A stretch of 8,464 bases of DNA from CAJVXI01 sp036444215 (GCA_036444215.1 JAZGAA010000031.1:1-8464); one strand, 5' to 3'; positions 1 to 5,616 are shown, counted from the first letter of the stretch. Translations and numbers: made by a program. Notes: generated from the sequence alone by a model not told the origin.

Positions 1-10
1 AAAGATAAGC

Positions 11-571
11 TCAATTAACCGCAGATACTGAAGCCGGAGAAAGATCGTTCAGCCCTTGTATAATCAGTTCAGCAAAAGCTTCTCGAGCTATTGATTTTGC
101 TTGACCACCGCTAAATACCAATCTATATCCGGCTATCCATAATGGAGTTTTGCTTGGGCTTGATCTGAACTCGGTATCAATTTTACCATTAGCAATTAAC
201 TGGCCTAATTTATTTACTACTTCTATTTCGGCTGAAAAATTAGCCGTTAAATAAGGGGCTATATACCAAAAAATTCCAGATGGCGCCCGGTTTTCCCATT
301 TAATAATTTTAATCTTTAGAAGATAACCGCCTGAGGCAACTGTGTAACGATGTTCAACAATACTCTGTTCAAGAAAGCCAATAAACTCCTTTATTTCTTT
401 TTCGGGAATGGAAATATTATTATCAACTTCTACATCAACCGAAAAAGCAGCGCCCACAGGAATTACAATGTTATCGTTAACTTTCTTGAATTTAGCTGGC
501 AGATTAGTGCTGGCGCACCCCATCAACCCAAACACAAAAACCAAAATTCCTATCAAAAACAACCTTTTCAT
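11..571 (-). CDS. Predicted lipoprotein of unknown function
   Basis: A 186-residue protein with a typical bacterial lipoprotein signal: M-K-R, a hydrophobic stretch to about residue 18, then the lipobox L16-M17-G18-C19. C19 should be diacylated by Lgt and become the new N-terminus after cleavage by LspA. The mature part is a mixed alpha/beta-looking domain. It contains a hydrophobic W-Y-I-A-P-Y segment near residues 102-107, a beta-like stretch near 110-130 and an amphipathic C-terminal helix rich in Ala (about 159-173). The overall pattern faintly recalls DUF4410-type lipoproteins, but I do not recognise the family with confidence. It is the second gene of a two-gene unit. The start is fixed by a strong ribosome binding site that overlaps the stop codon of the preceding gene, which suggests translational coupling. 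A divergent lnt lies just beyond the shared promoter region. Confidence 0.85.
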   Translation of the reverse strand: MKRLFLIGILVFVFGLMGCASTNLPAKFKKVNDNIVIPVGAAFSVDVEVDNNISIPEKEIKEFIGFLEQSIVEHRYTVASGGYLLKIKIIKWENRAPSGIFWYIAPYLTANFSAEIEVVNKLGQLIANGKIDTEFRSSPSKTPLWIAGYRLVFSGGQAKSIAREAFAELIIQGLNDLSPASVSAVN

Positions 572-576
572 TTCAG

Positions 577-584
577 CCTCCTTT
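577..584 (-). promoter_or_regulatory. Strong Shine-Dalgarno of the lipoprotein gene, overlapping the upstream stop
   Basis: On the minus strand the sequence AAAGGAGG lies five bases before the ATG at 571. Its first two bases are the last two bases of the TAA stop (583-585) of the upstream gene. A ribosome ending the first gene would sit on this site, so the two genes are probably translationally coupled. Confidence 0.8.
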
Positions 585-1053
585 AAATAAATTTCCGGCG
601 AAAAATGATTATATCGCCTTGGTTGCCCTGCTCGTTTCTATCAACTCCAGCGGCAATATCTTCAATGAAGTTAAAATTCTCTTTATTTACCGGTGTGTCT
701 ATAATTTTTAAAGTCGTTCTGTTAATCTCAACTATCTTTAAAATTACAGCCGCGCTATCTACCGACGAAAGCGATAATAAGATAAAATCGTCTTTTATCG
801 CATAGTAGATAATTTTAGGCGCCATCTGGTCACTAATAACAACTCCGCTAAAAAACGCCATAAAATTCAGAATGCCGTCAGGCCTGAAGTCATAGATAAC
901 CGTCATTGACTTTCCGTCAATGATTTTCGTGCTTTCCCAGATCCCTATGATTAACTCTGATTTTTTCTCATCAGCAGCCATAATGATAGATACTGTTCCG
1001 ATTATAATTATAAAAACACTCATAAGAATAAGCAGCGCTACCATTTTTTTCAT
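583..1053 (-). CDS. Small exported protein with lipocalin-like pattern, unknown function
   Basis: A 156-residue protein beginning M-K-K, with a long hydrophobic signal segment (about residues 3-25) and a possible signal peptidase I site near M-A-A-D (residues 25-28). The mature domain starts with I-I-G-I-W-E-S and continues through D-G-K and F-R-P-D-G to a series of beta-like stretches. A G-x-W-E near the start followed by a D-G turn and a P-D-G turn is the look of small lipocalin-like beta barrels, but this is only a fold guess. The frame stays open to a TTG at 1074. I chose the ATG at 1053 because GGAGG (1060-1064) sits six bases before it and because M-K-K is a normal signal peptide start. 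It is the first gene after a consensus promoter and is followed 11 bases later by the lipoprotein gene. The two may act together at the cell surface, but nothing in the sequence proves it. Confidence 0.8.
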   Translation of the reverse strand: MKKMVALLILMSVFIIIIGTVSIIMAADEKKSELIIGIWESTKIIDGKSMTVIYDFRPDGILNFMAFFSGVVISDQMAPKIIYYAIKDDFILLSLSSVDSAAVILKIVEINRTTLKIIDTPVNKENFNFIEDIAAGVDRNEQGNQGDIIIFRRKFI

Positions 1054-1059
1054 CTTATG

Positions 1060-1064
1060 CCTCC
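1060..1064 (-). promoter_or_regulatory. Shine-Dalgarno that decides the start of the exported protein
   Basis: GGAGG on the minus strand lies six bases before the ATG at 1053. It rules out the longer TTG-initiated form, whose start at 1074 lies upstream of this site. Confidence 0.75.
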
Positions 1065-1125
1065 ATATAAGCAAAGATTAATTCCCTGCTATTTTTTAAG
1101 GTTTTATTAACTAAATTCTACTAAA

Positions 1126-1154
1126 ATTATACACTCCTTTTTTGAAAAAGTCAA
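1126..1154 (-). promoter_or_regulatory. Consensus sigma70-type promoter of the exported-protein/lipoprotein unit
   Basis: Read on the minus strand, TTGACT (1149-1154) and TATAAT (1126-1131) are separated by exactly 17 bases. That is five of six matches at -35 and six of six at -10, with ideal spacing. Transcription should start near 1118-1119, giving a leader of about 65 bases before the ATG at 1053. The promoter faces away from lnt and nothing else in the gap competes with it. This is the clearest regulatory site in the window. Confidence 0.85.
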
Positions 1155-1190
1155 CCTCATGCGCTGTGATCCATAGAAATTCAACCCAAT

Positions 1191-1219
1191 TTGTTAATAA
1201 TAAGCCAATTTGATAAAAT
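1191..1219 (+). promoter_or_regulatory. Predicted lnt promoter giving a leaderless mRNA
   Basis: TTGTTA (1191-1196), 17 bases, then TAAAAT (1214-1219) preceded by TGA, which makes an extended -10 (TGn). A start site six or seven bases downstream falls at 1226-1227, on or next to the A of the ATG at 1227. There is no Shine-Dalgarno before that ATG, which fits a leaderless transcript. AT-rich DNA makes chance matches common, hence the moderate confidence. Confidence 0.5.
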
Positions 1220-1226
1220 TCAATTA

Positions 1227-2639
1227 ATGTCCTTGTTTTTTCCTGTATTATCGGCGATTTTGGGGATTTTGGCTTTTTTGCCAATTAAGCTGTGGTTTTT
1301 GGGCTTTTTCTTTTTAGCTCCACTCTTTGTTTTTTTTCTCAAAGAAGAACATTTTTGGCGGCTCATTTTTGGCGCTTTTGTTTTTAGGCTTATTTTTGGC
1401 TTAGGTACGGTTTATTTCACTCTTGAACCGATCACTTGGCTTTCTTCGGTCGGAATATTTCTTGGCTTGCCAGTGGTTATTTATTTCTTTAAGCGCATCT
1501 CAGTTTGGCCGTTGGTCGTTGGTCATTGGTCATTAGTTATACTACTGCCTTTTCTTTGGACTTTTTTTGACCATCTACAAGCTCACTATTCTTTTTTACC
1601 TGCCCACATAATGACTGCAGGCAATATTTTTGGTTCATCGCCATTTTTAGGACTGGCAACAATTGGCGGCCTGACACTGCTTACTTTTTTTGCGGCACTA
1701 GTGAATATTTTAGTTGCTATTTTTATCTTTAAAATTCAACGCCTAAATCCTAAATCTTATGTCCTAAATTCTCTCATAATAATTCTTATAATCTTTATTG
1801 GTTGGCAAATTTCTAATTATCAACTCCAAAAAAATGCGGAAAACTATAATAATCTCAAAAACTCTCTTAAAGTTGCTATTGTCTCTGTTGGAAATAAATT
1901 TGATTGGCAATCTTTTAATGAAGTCAAAAATAAGTTAACTGATAAAAAAATCGACCTTGTTGTTTTCCCTGAAGACGCCTTTAATAATCTTGTAAACAAC
2001 AAAAAAGCTTATCAAGAATTAGCTAAAGAATTAAATATTAATTTAACTGCTACCTTTGACACTTTGCAGCAATCCAAATCTACGAATATTAAAAAGTATA
2101 ATTCTACGGTTTTGTTTAATGGTGAAGGAAAAATTGTTGATATATATAATAAAAATCGCCTGACTTTTATGGGCGAATACTGGCCATTTGGCAATTGGCG
2201 GCCTTTTTTTCTTGATTGGATTAGAAAAGCTGACCCTGAAATTCAGAATTATGTTGTTTTTAACCCTCAAAATCCTTACTCAAGGGGAGAAAAAAAACTC
2301 TTAACAATAAAACAATTTAACAATGAAACAATTTTATTTACTTCTCTTATTTGTTTAGAAATCCATTATCCAAACGACCTTAAAAAATATAAAAAAATGG
2401 GCGCACAGCTCATTATCAACCCCACAAGCAACCGCTGGGCTGATTTAGGATTAAATCATTTTTTGTATCTGACTAATAATTTAAGAAAAATTGAAGCGGT
2501 TTGGCTAAAAATACCGATTATCTCATCCGGAGTGAAAGATTTTGCCGGCATTATCGCGCCGGACGGCAAAACTAATTTAGTTAGTTTTGAAAACGAAAAT
2601 AAAAATTACGGAGTCTTTATAGGAGAAATTAATTATTAA
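1227..2639 (+). CDS. lnt: Apolipoprotein N-acyltransferase (Lnt) homologue
   Basis: Lnt transfers an acyl chain from a phospholipid to the amino group of the lipid-modified N-terminal cysteine of lipoproteins, in the cytoplasmic membrane. The 470-residue product has roughly seven hydrophobic segments (residues 1-195) followed by a nitrilase-type domain (about 214-468). The residues known as catalytic in E. coli Lnt have clear counterparts. E249 lies in V-F-P-E-D. K309 and E317 lie in N-K-N-R-L-T-F-M-G-E-Y and are eight apart, as in E. coli. C376 and E378 lie in I-C-L-E. An N-P-T-S-N-R-W-A segment and a following H-F match the N-D-A-W-F-G...Q-H-F region. E. coli Lnt is about 512 residues, so this one is slightly short. 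I preferred ATG 1227 to the upstream TTG at 1191 because the TTG lies in the probable -35 box and the first transmembrane segment begins at the ATG. Three heptamer arrays lie in it: two in loops and one across the stop codon. It is divergent from a lipoprotein gene and convergent with the pilus operon, ending 27 bases from it. Confidence 0.88.
   Translation: MSLFFPVLSAILGILAFLPIKLWFLGFFFLAPLFVFFLKEEHFWRLIFGAFVFRLIFGLGTVYFTLEPITWLSSVGIFLGLPVVIYFFKRISVWPLVVGHWSLVILLPFLWTFFDHLQAHYSFLPAHIMTAGNIFGSSPFLGLATIGGLTLLTFFAALVNILVAIFIFKIQRLNPKSYVLNSLIIILIIFIGWQISNYQLQKNAENYNNLKNSLKVAIVSVGNKFDWQSFNEVKNKLTDKKIDLVVFPEDAFNNLVNNKKAYQELAKELNINLTATFDTLQQSKSTNIKKYNSTVLFNGEGKIVDIYNKNRLTFMGEYWPFGNWRPFFLDWIRKADPEIQNYVVFNPQNPYSRGEKKLLTIKQFNNETILFTSLICLEIHYPNDLKKYKKMGAQLIINPTSNRWADLGLNHFLYLTNNLRKIEAVWLKIPIISSGVKDFAGIIAPDGKTNLVSFENENKNYGVFIGEINY
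1504..1538 (+). repeat. Heptanucleotide tandem array in lnt (array A)
   Basis: Five consecutive 7-base units: TTTGGCC, GTTGGTC, GTTGGTC, ATTGGTC, ATTAGTT. The two central units are identical and the outer ones have drifted. The array encodes residues 93-104 of Lnt, a short stretch between predicted membrane helices, and keeps the reading frame open. Confidence 0.75.
1742..1769 (+). repeat. Heptanucleotide tandem array in lnt (array B)
   Basis: Four 7-base units: CCTAAAT, CCTAAAT, CTTATGT, CCTAAAT. The third unit has diverged. The array encodes residues 172-181 of Lnt, the loop before the last membrane helix. On the opposite strand the unit reads ATTTAGG, related to array E in the minor prepilin gene. 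Confidence 0.75.
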
Positions 2640-2648
2640 CTATTAATT
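2628..2648 (+). repeat. Short heptanucleotide array spanning the lnt stop codon (array F)
   Basis: Three 7-base units: ATTAATT, ATTAACT, ATTAATT. The array covers the last codons and the stop of lnt and runs into the 27-base gap to the convergent minor pilin gene. The simple AT composition makes chance formation more likely than for the other arrays. Confidence 0.5.
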
Positions 2649-2666
2649 AAAAAACATTGGCATATT

Positions 2667-3239
2667 TTAGTCATCAATCAGCCTGGCACTGATAGTGGTT
2701 TGGATGTTGGTTTTCACGTCTTTTATGTCACGGCCGGTAGGACTAATTGACAAGCTTATGGTAATTCGCGGTTGCAGGCCGTCCTTAGAATCATTGCCTG
2801 AAAGAATAATATTAAAATAATTAATCTTAACATTATCAGCGGTGATTTTTTTATAATCCCTGCCTAAAAAAATGTCTTCTGTTCCCTTCCAAATCGCTTC
2901 GTTTTCAAATTTATACCAAACAACTTGGTTGTTGGCATTAACAAAAACTAATTCGTCATCGCCTAAACCGCTACAATAATTCACGGGGATGTCAGGGTTA
3001 TCCGCTATAGTCGTAGGAATTGGATAATCTTTAGTGCAAAATCTATAGCCGGTTCTGATTTCCCGAGCTATTTGTTCCAAAACCAAACTGACATTATCAT
3101 TAGCTTCCATTAAGGCGGTAATTGAGCGTTGGGCCCTAAGGGCCTGAATAAAACTGGCGCTTACAATAGATATTACAACTACAAAAAGACCGGTGGCAAC
3201 TAAGAGCTCTATTAATGTAAAACCTTTTAATTTGTGCAT
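2667..3239 (-). CDS. Minor type IV pilin, PilW/GspJ-like
   Basis: A 190-residue prepilin. The N-terminus has a six-residue leader ending in G6, then F7-T-L-I-E11, the class III signal cleaved and N-methylated by PilD, followed by a hydrophobic helix to about residue 30. The helix leads into L-E-Q-I-A-R-E-I-R-T-G (54-64), a pattern typical of PilW/GspJ-type minor pilins. C68 and C89 could form a disulfide. A T-T-I-S-A-R-L stretch near the C-terminus is also common in this group. Such pilins sit at the pilus tip or help start assembly in the membrane. It is the last gene of the operon. Its start overlaps the end of the preceding PilV-like gene by 13 bases, and it has no visible Shine-Dalgarno, so translation probably depends on the upstream gene. 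The exact PilW versus GspJ assignment is uncertain, but the prepilin call is not. Confidence 0.88.
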   Translation of the reverse strand: MHKLKGFTLIELLVATGLFVVVISIVSASFIQALRAQRSITALMEANDNVSLVLEQIAREIRTGYRFCTKDYPIPTTIADNPDIPVNYCSGLGDDELVFVNANNQVVWYKFENEAIWKGTEDIFLGRDYKKITADNVKINYFNIILSGNDSKDGLQPRITISLSISPTGRDIKDVKTNIQTTISARLIDD

Positions 3240-3730
3240 AGCCAGTTAAAAAAATGGTCTTCTAAATTCACGGAAAGAGAACCGCTGCCTCGGGTTGTCC
3301 AAGAAACAATTGAATTTACCTGAATTTCCTCTGAACTTATTGGATTAATATTAATGGTCCTAATAAAAGAAGTGGGATTGCCGCTGGTGTAATTATAGCG
3401 GCCAGTACTGGAATCAAATAAAATCCGACGATTTTGGTCGAGCTGAAGAGCATCGCTGTTGTAGCTAATTTCAAAACTGTCGTTGGTTGTAAAACCATCA
3501 TTCCAAGAGGCCATGCCATCAAGGCAAGCAATAACATTAGCGTCAATAATATTCTTCACCACTTCAATGCCTTCCATTGCCAGATAATTAGCCGTGAACT
3601 GGTCGCTGACTATCCGATTAATACCCAAAGACCGGGAAAGAAAACCTAAAATACTTAAAATCCCGATTACCGCAATACTAACGGCAATCATTAATTCAAT
3701 CATTAGGTATCCGTTGTTGGCTTTTGACAT
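3227..3730 (-). CDS. Minor type IV pilin, PilV-like
   Basis: A 167-residue prepilin with leader M-S-K-A-N-N-G7 and mature start Y8-L-M-I-E12. Tyrosine replaces the usual Phe at position +1, but Gly at -1 and Glu at +5 are kept, so PilD processing is expected. The hydrophobic helix (about 9-31) is followed by A-N-Y-L-A-M-E-G-I-E-V-V-K-N (46-59), a segment characteristic of PilV/GspI-like minor pilins in which A-x-E-G-[IL]-E is conserved. C69 and C165 could pair. The start is one base after the stop of the GspH-like gene and the end overlaps the PilW-like start, so the three minor pilins are one translation unit without Shine-Dalgarno sites. The product should lie in the membrane and join the growing pilus, probably as part of a minor pilin complex with its neighbours. 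Confidence 0.87.
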   Translation of the reverse strand: MSKANNGYLMIELMIAVSIAVIGILSILGFLSRSLGINRIVSDQFTANYLAMEGIEVVKNIIDANVIACLDGMASWNDGFTTNDSFEISYNSDALQLDQNRRILFDSSTGRYNYTSGNPTSFIRTININPISSEEIQVNSIVSWTTRGSGSLSVNLEDHFFNWLCTN

Positions 3731-3731
3731 A

Positions 3732-4271
3732 TTATTGTGTGGTAATCATTCCTTCTTTATTAACTTTAATTATAACAGGTGGCTGGGTGCTGCCAATGAT
3801 TTTTAAACCAATTATCGCTTCCTCTTGAAAGCCCGGCAAAATAGCTACACTTGGAGCAGGAGGGTAAAAAATAATATCATCCACAACCAAACTATCAAAA
3901 GTAATAACGGGATTTAAGTTAAATACTTCTGGAACAAGAAAATCTTCTGATGCCCCAGAATACTGAAAATCCGCATCCAAACAGTCCGGCTGAATGGCTA
4001 ATTCTCTAAAAATCCGGAAACTATTATTGGACTCATCAAAATGAACGCCAAAGCCGCATGGAACATCCGACTGAATAAAAGTATTAATAGTTAAAGATTT
4101 GGCTCGTGAAAGAGCATTAAGAATTTTTATCTGTTCTTGAAATAAAATTATTTGACGTTCGCCAGTATGGCTATAAAGAATTGCCATTGTGGAAAGTAGA
4201 GTTATGATACCGATAACAACGAGAAGCTCAATGATGGTAAATCCGGTTTTAGGTTTTGGGTTTTGAATCAT
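3732..4271 (-). CDS. Minor type IV pilin, GspH/FimT-like
   Basis: A 179-residue prepilin with leader ending K-T-G10 and mature start F11-T-I-I-E15-L-L-V-V-I-G-I, the standard class III signal plus helix. Downstream, L-N-A-L-S-R-A-K-S-L (51-60) matches the conserved helix of GspH/FimT-type pseudopilins, and C72-G-F-G-V-H-F begins the globular beta domain. C97 is a possible partner of C72. The ATG overlaps the TGA of pilD as ATGA, indicating coupled translation with the peptidase that processes this protein. Most of the leader (residues 3-9, Q-N-P-K-P-K-T) is encoded by a three-unit heptamer array, so the leader sequence is probably repeat-derived. The length is usual for the family. Its expected role is initiating pilus assembly together with the next two minor pilins. 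Confidence 0.87.
   Translation of the reverse strand: MIQNPKPKTGFTIIELLVVIGIITLLSTMAILYSHTGERQIILFQEQIKILNALSRAKSLTINTFIQSDVPCGFGVHFDESNNSFRIFRELAIQPDCLDADFQYSGASEDFLVPEVFNLNPVITFDSLVVDDIIFYPPAPSVAILPGFQEEAIIGLKIIGSTQPPVIIKVNKEGMITTQ
4245..4265 (+). repeat. Heptanucleotide array in a prepilin leader (array E)
   Basis: On the plus strand the three units are GGTTTTA, GGTTTTG and GGTTTTG. In the coding direction they read CAAAACC twice, then TAAAACC. The array begins two codons after the start of the GspH-like prepilin gene and ends just before the cleavage-site glycine codon, so it makes up nearly all of the leader peptide. Confidence 0.7.
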
Positions 4272-5134
4272 AAATTGAATAATTTAAAATAAGCACTAAT
4301 TATTTGATAGCCAAAGAAAAAAGTTAGAGTCGCGCCGATTATCAAAAAAGGACCAAAAGACACGACATCTTTCATTTTCTTTTTACCTTTAATTAAAAGA
4401 ATAGCACTGAAAATCCCGCCAACCAAAAAAGAAAGCATTAAAACCATTATAATATCAGGCCAGCCAAAAGTTAAGCCCAAGGCGCCAACTAATTTCAAAT
4501 CACCCCAACCCATTGCTTTGCCTTTGCTTAAAAAAATAATCAGCCAAAAAATGGCTATTCCAAAAAGAGCAGCAACAAAATGACTCAACCAGATATTTTC
4601 AGTAAAACTAAAAAGGGAGGTATAATGACCCAAAAAAGAATTGAGAATTGAGAATTGAGAATTGAGAATTATCAAAACTACTCCCAAAAATGCTAAAGAT
4701 AAATTAATTTGATTAGGTATTATGTATTGACGAAAATCTATTATTGACAAAAGAAGGAATAGTAAAAAAATTACTATCCAGATTATACTAATTAGTAATT
4801 GATAATTGGTAATTGATTGGAAATTAGAAATTAGAAATTGGAAATTATTGAGATGCCACGGAATAAATACAAATATAAAACCACTTAGCATCTCAATTAA
4901 TGGGTATTGCCAAAAAAACCGCTTGTCACAAGAACGACAGCGGCCTTTTTGAATGATAAAACTTAAAATCGGGATTAATTCATACCAAGACAGTGTTTTT
5001 TTGCAATTCAAACATTTAGAGCGACCGCTAATAATCTTTAAATCCAAAATCCTATTACCCGGAGCGTAGCGGAGGGAAATCACATTAAGGAAGCTCCCGA
5101 CAGCAAGGCCAAGAATGAATAAAAGAAAATACAT
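4268..5134 (-). CDS. pilD: Prepilin peptidase / N-methyltransferase (PilD, peptidase A24)
   Basis: PilD is a membrane aspartic protease that cuts prepilin leaders after Gly and methylates the new N-terminus. The 288-residue protein begins with the conserved G-S-F-L-N-V-I segment (13-19) in the first helix. The cytoplasmic domain with the zinc-type pairs C41-x2-C44 and C66-x2-C69 follows, then W-Y-E-L-I-P (50-55) and Q-Y-P-L-I-E (76-81). The two catalytic aspartates are visible: D133 in S-I-I-D-F-R and D212 in G-W-G-D-L-K-L. The S-F-G-P-F motif (259-263) is near the end. Two heptamer arrays are embedded in the gene, encoding residues 96-115 and 155-166, both in loops flanking helices and away from the catalytic motifs. 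It lies 23 bases after the major pilin gene and overlaps the GspH-like gene by four bases. No Shine-Dalgarno is visible. All its likely substrates are encoded beside it. Confidence 0.95.
   Translation of the reverse strand: MYFLLFILGLAVGSFLNVISLRYAPGNRILDLKIISGRSKCLNCKKTLSWYELIPILSFIIQKGRCRSCDKRFFWQYPLIEMLSGFIFVFIPWHLNNFQFLISNFQSITNYQLLISIIWIVIFLLFLLLSIIDFRQYIIPNQINLSLAFLGVVLIILNSQFSILNSFLGHYTSLFSFTENIWLSHFVAALFGIAIFWLIIFLSKGKAMGWGDLKLVGALGLTFGWPDIIMVLMLSFLVGGIFSAILLIKGKKKMKDVVSFGPFLIIGATLTFFFGYQIISAYFKLFNL
4638..4670 (+). repeat. Perfect heptanucleotide tandem array in pilD (array C)
   Basis: Four exact copies of GAATTGA (4638-4665) plus a fifth partial copy, the cleanest array in the window. 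It can also be phased as ATTGAGA. It encodes residues 155-166 of PilD (L-N-S-Q-F-S-I-L-N-S). Because 21 bases are seven codons, the protein shows a seven-residue repeat starting I-L-N-S. Confidence 0.9.
4790..4849 (+). repeat. Double heptanucleotide array in pilD (array D)
   Basis: Two runs of four 7-base units separated by a four-base phase shift. The first run is AATTAGT, AATTGAT, AATTGGT, AATTGAT (4790-4817). The second is AAATTAG, AAATTAG, AAATTGG, AAATTAT (4821-4848). It encodes the Asn/Gln/Ile-rich loop at residues 96-115 of PilD. The phase break suggests two separate expansions or one expansion followed by a small indel. Confidence 0.8.
5061..5076 (+). repeat. GC-rich short element inside pilD
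   Basis: GGAGCGTAGCGGAGGG contains the direct repeat GGAG(C) around a GCGTAGC core and stands out against AT-rich flanks. It encodes residues 20-25 of PilD, just after the first helix. Its core resembles the GCGAAG elements at 6882-6893 and 6925-6938. It may be an inserted repeat copy or simply coding sequence for the R-Y-x-P stretch usual at this place. Confidence 0.35.
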
Positions 5135-5157
5135 AAAAATTCTAACTAAAAACTATT

Positions 5158-5616
5158 TTAGAATGAGGTGCAATAAATCGGGTCATCACAACTAAAACCG
5201 GTGGCAAAAGGAGTATTAGAATCATCAATATCGGTATCAAGAGCTCTATGGCTGGTGTCTTCTAAACGAGCGCCTAAAACATAGACCTGTAAACTTGGAG
5301 TGCCACCACTATCAACATCATACCGATAATAAAAATCAGTATCATTTAGGGGGTCAAGAGAAAGCGACCTAACTCCGATACCTGCGCCGGTTAGGGCTGT
5401 TTCTAAAGCGGCCCAAGTACTAACATCAAGATATTCTTGATTGACTTGGTAATAAAGTTCCAAAGCTTGTTGAGTGGTTTTTAGGTCGGTAATTCTTCGG
5501 GCATCCCGCGCAACTCCTTTTCTGGCGCCTAAACCAAAAAATATTATTCCTGCCAAAAGCCCAATAATAGCAATAACAATTAACATTTCTATCAGAGTAA
5601 AACCTTTTGATTTCAT
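5158..5616 (-). CDS. Major type IV pilin (PilA/PulG-like)
   Basis: A 152-residue prepilin, the likely main fibre subunit. The leader is M-K-S-K-G5, and the mature protein starts F6-T-L-I-E10-M-L-I-V-I-A-I-I-G-L-L, a textbook class III signal with Glu at +5. The helix continues into A-R-D-A-R-R-I-T-D-L-K (36-46) and Q-Q-A-L-E-L-Y-Y-Q (49-57), the pattern I associate with CPR and PulG-like pilins. The globular domain is short and ends with C143 and C149, a likely disulfide loop as in other type IV pilins. It sits between pilC and pilD, as expected for the structural subunit, and is the only pilin on the pilB side of pilD. No Shine-Dalgarno lies before the ATG. A TATATA (5623-5628) six bases upstream could be a -10 box giving the pilin its own transcript, but I see no matching -35. 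Confidence 0.93.
   Translation of the reverse strand: MKSKGFTLIEMLIVIAIIGLLAGIIFFGLGARKGVARDARRITDLKTTQQALELYYQVNQEYLDVSTWAALETALTGAGIGVRSLSLDPLNDTDFYYRYDVDSGGTPSLQVYVLGARLEDTSHRALDTDIDDSNTPFATGFSCDDPIYCTSF

Noticed and set aside
350..805. Plus-strand open frames opposite the lipoprotein and exported-protein genes
   Set aside because: They lie antisense to genes with signal peptides and strong Shine-Dalgarno sites, and their products look like no protein family.
1054..1074. Seven-codon N-terminal extension of the exported protein from TTG 1074
   Set aside because: The GGAGG at 1060-1064 lies within it and points to the ATG at 1053, which gives a normal signal peptide.
1191..1226. TTG at 1191 as the start of lnt
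   Set aside because: These bases form the likely -35 box and spacer, the encoded residues are polar and unlike Lnt, and the first membrane helix begins at the ATG at 1227.
2640..2666. Bidirectional terminator between the convergent lnt and PilW-like genes
   Set aside because: The 27-base gap shows no convincing stem-loop.
3337..3806. Open frames on both strands overlapping the PilV-like and GspH-like genes
   Set aside because: They are shadows of well-supported prepilin genes.
4638..4849. CRISPR array or direct-repeat origin iterons in pilD
   Set aside because: Units are seven bases with no spacers, and they lie within an intact coding sequence.
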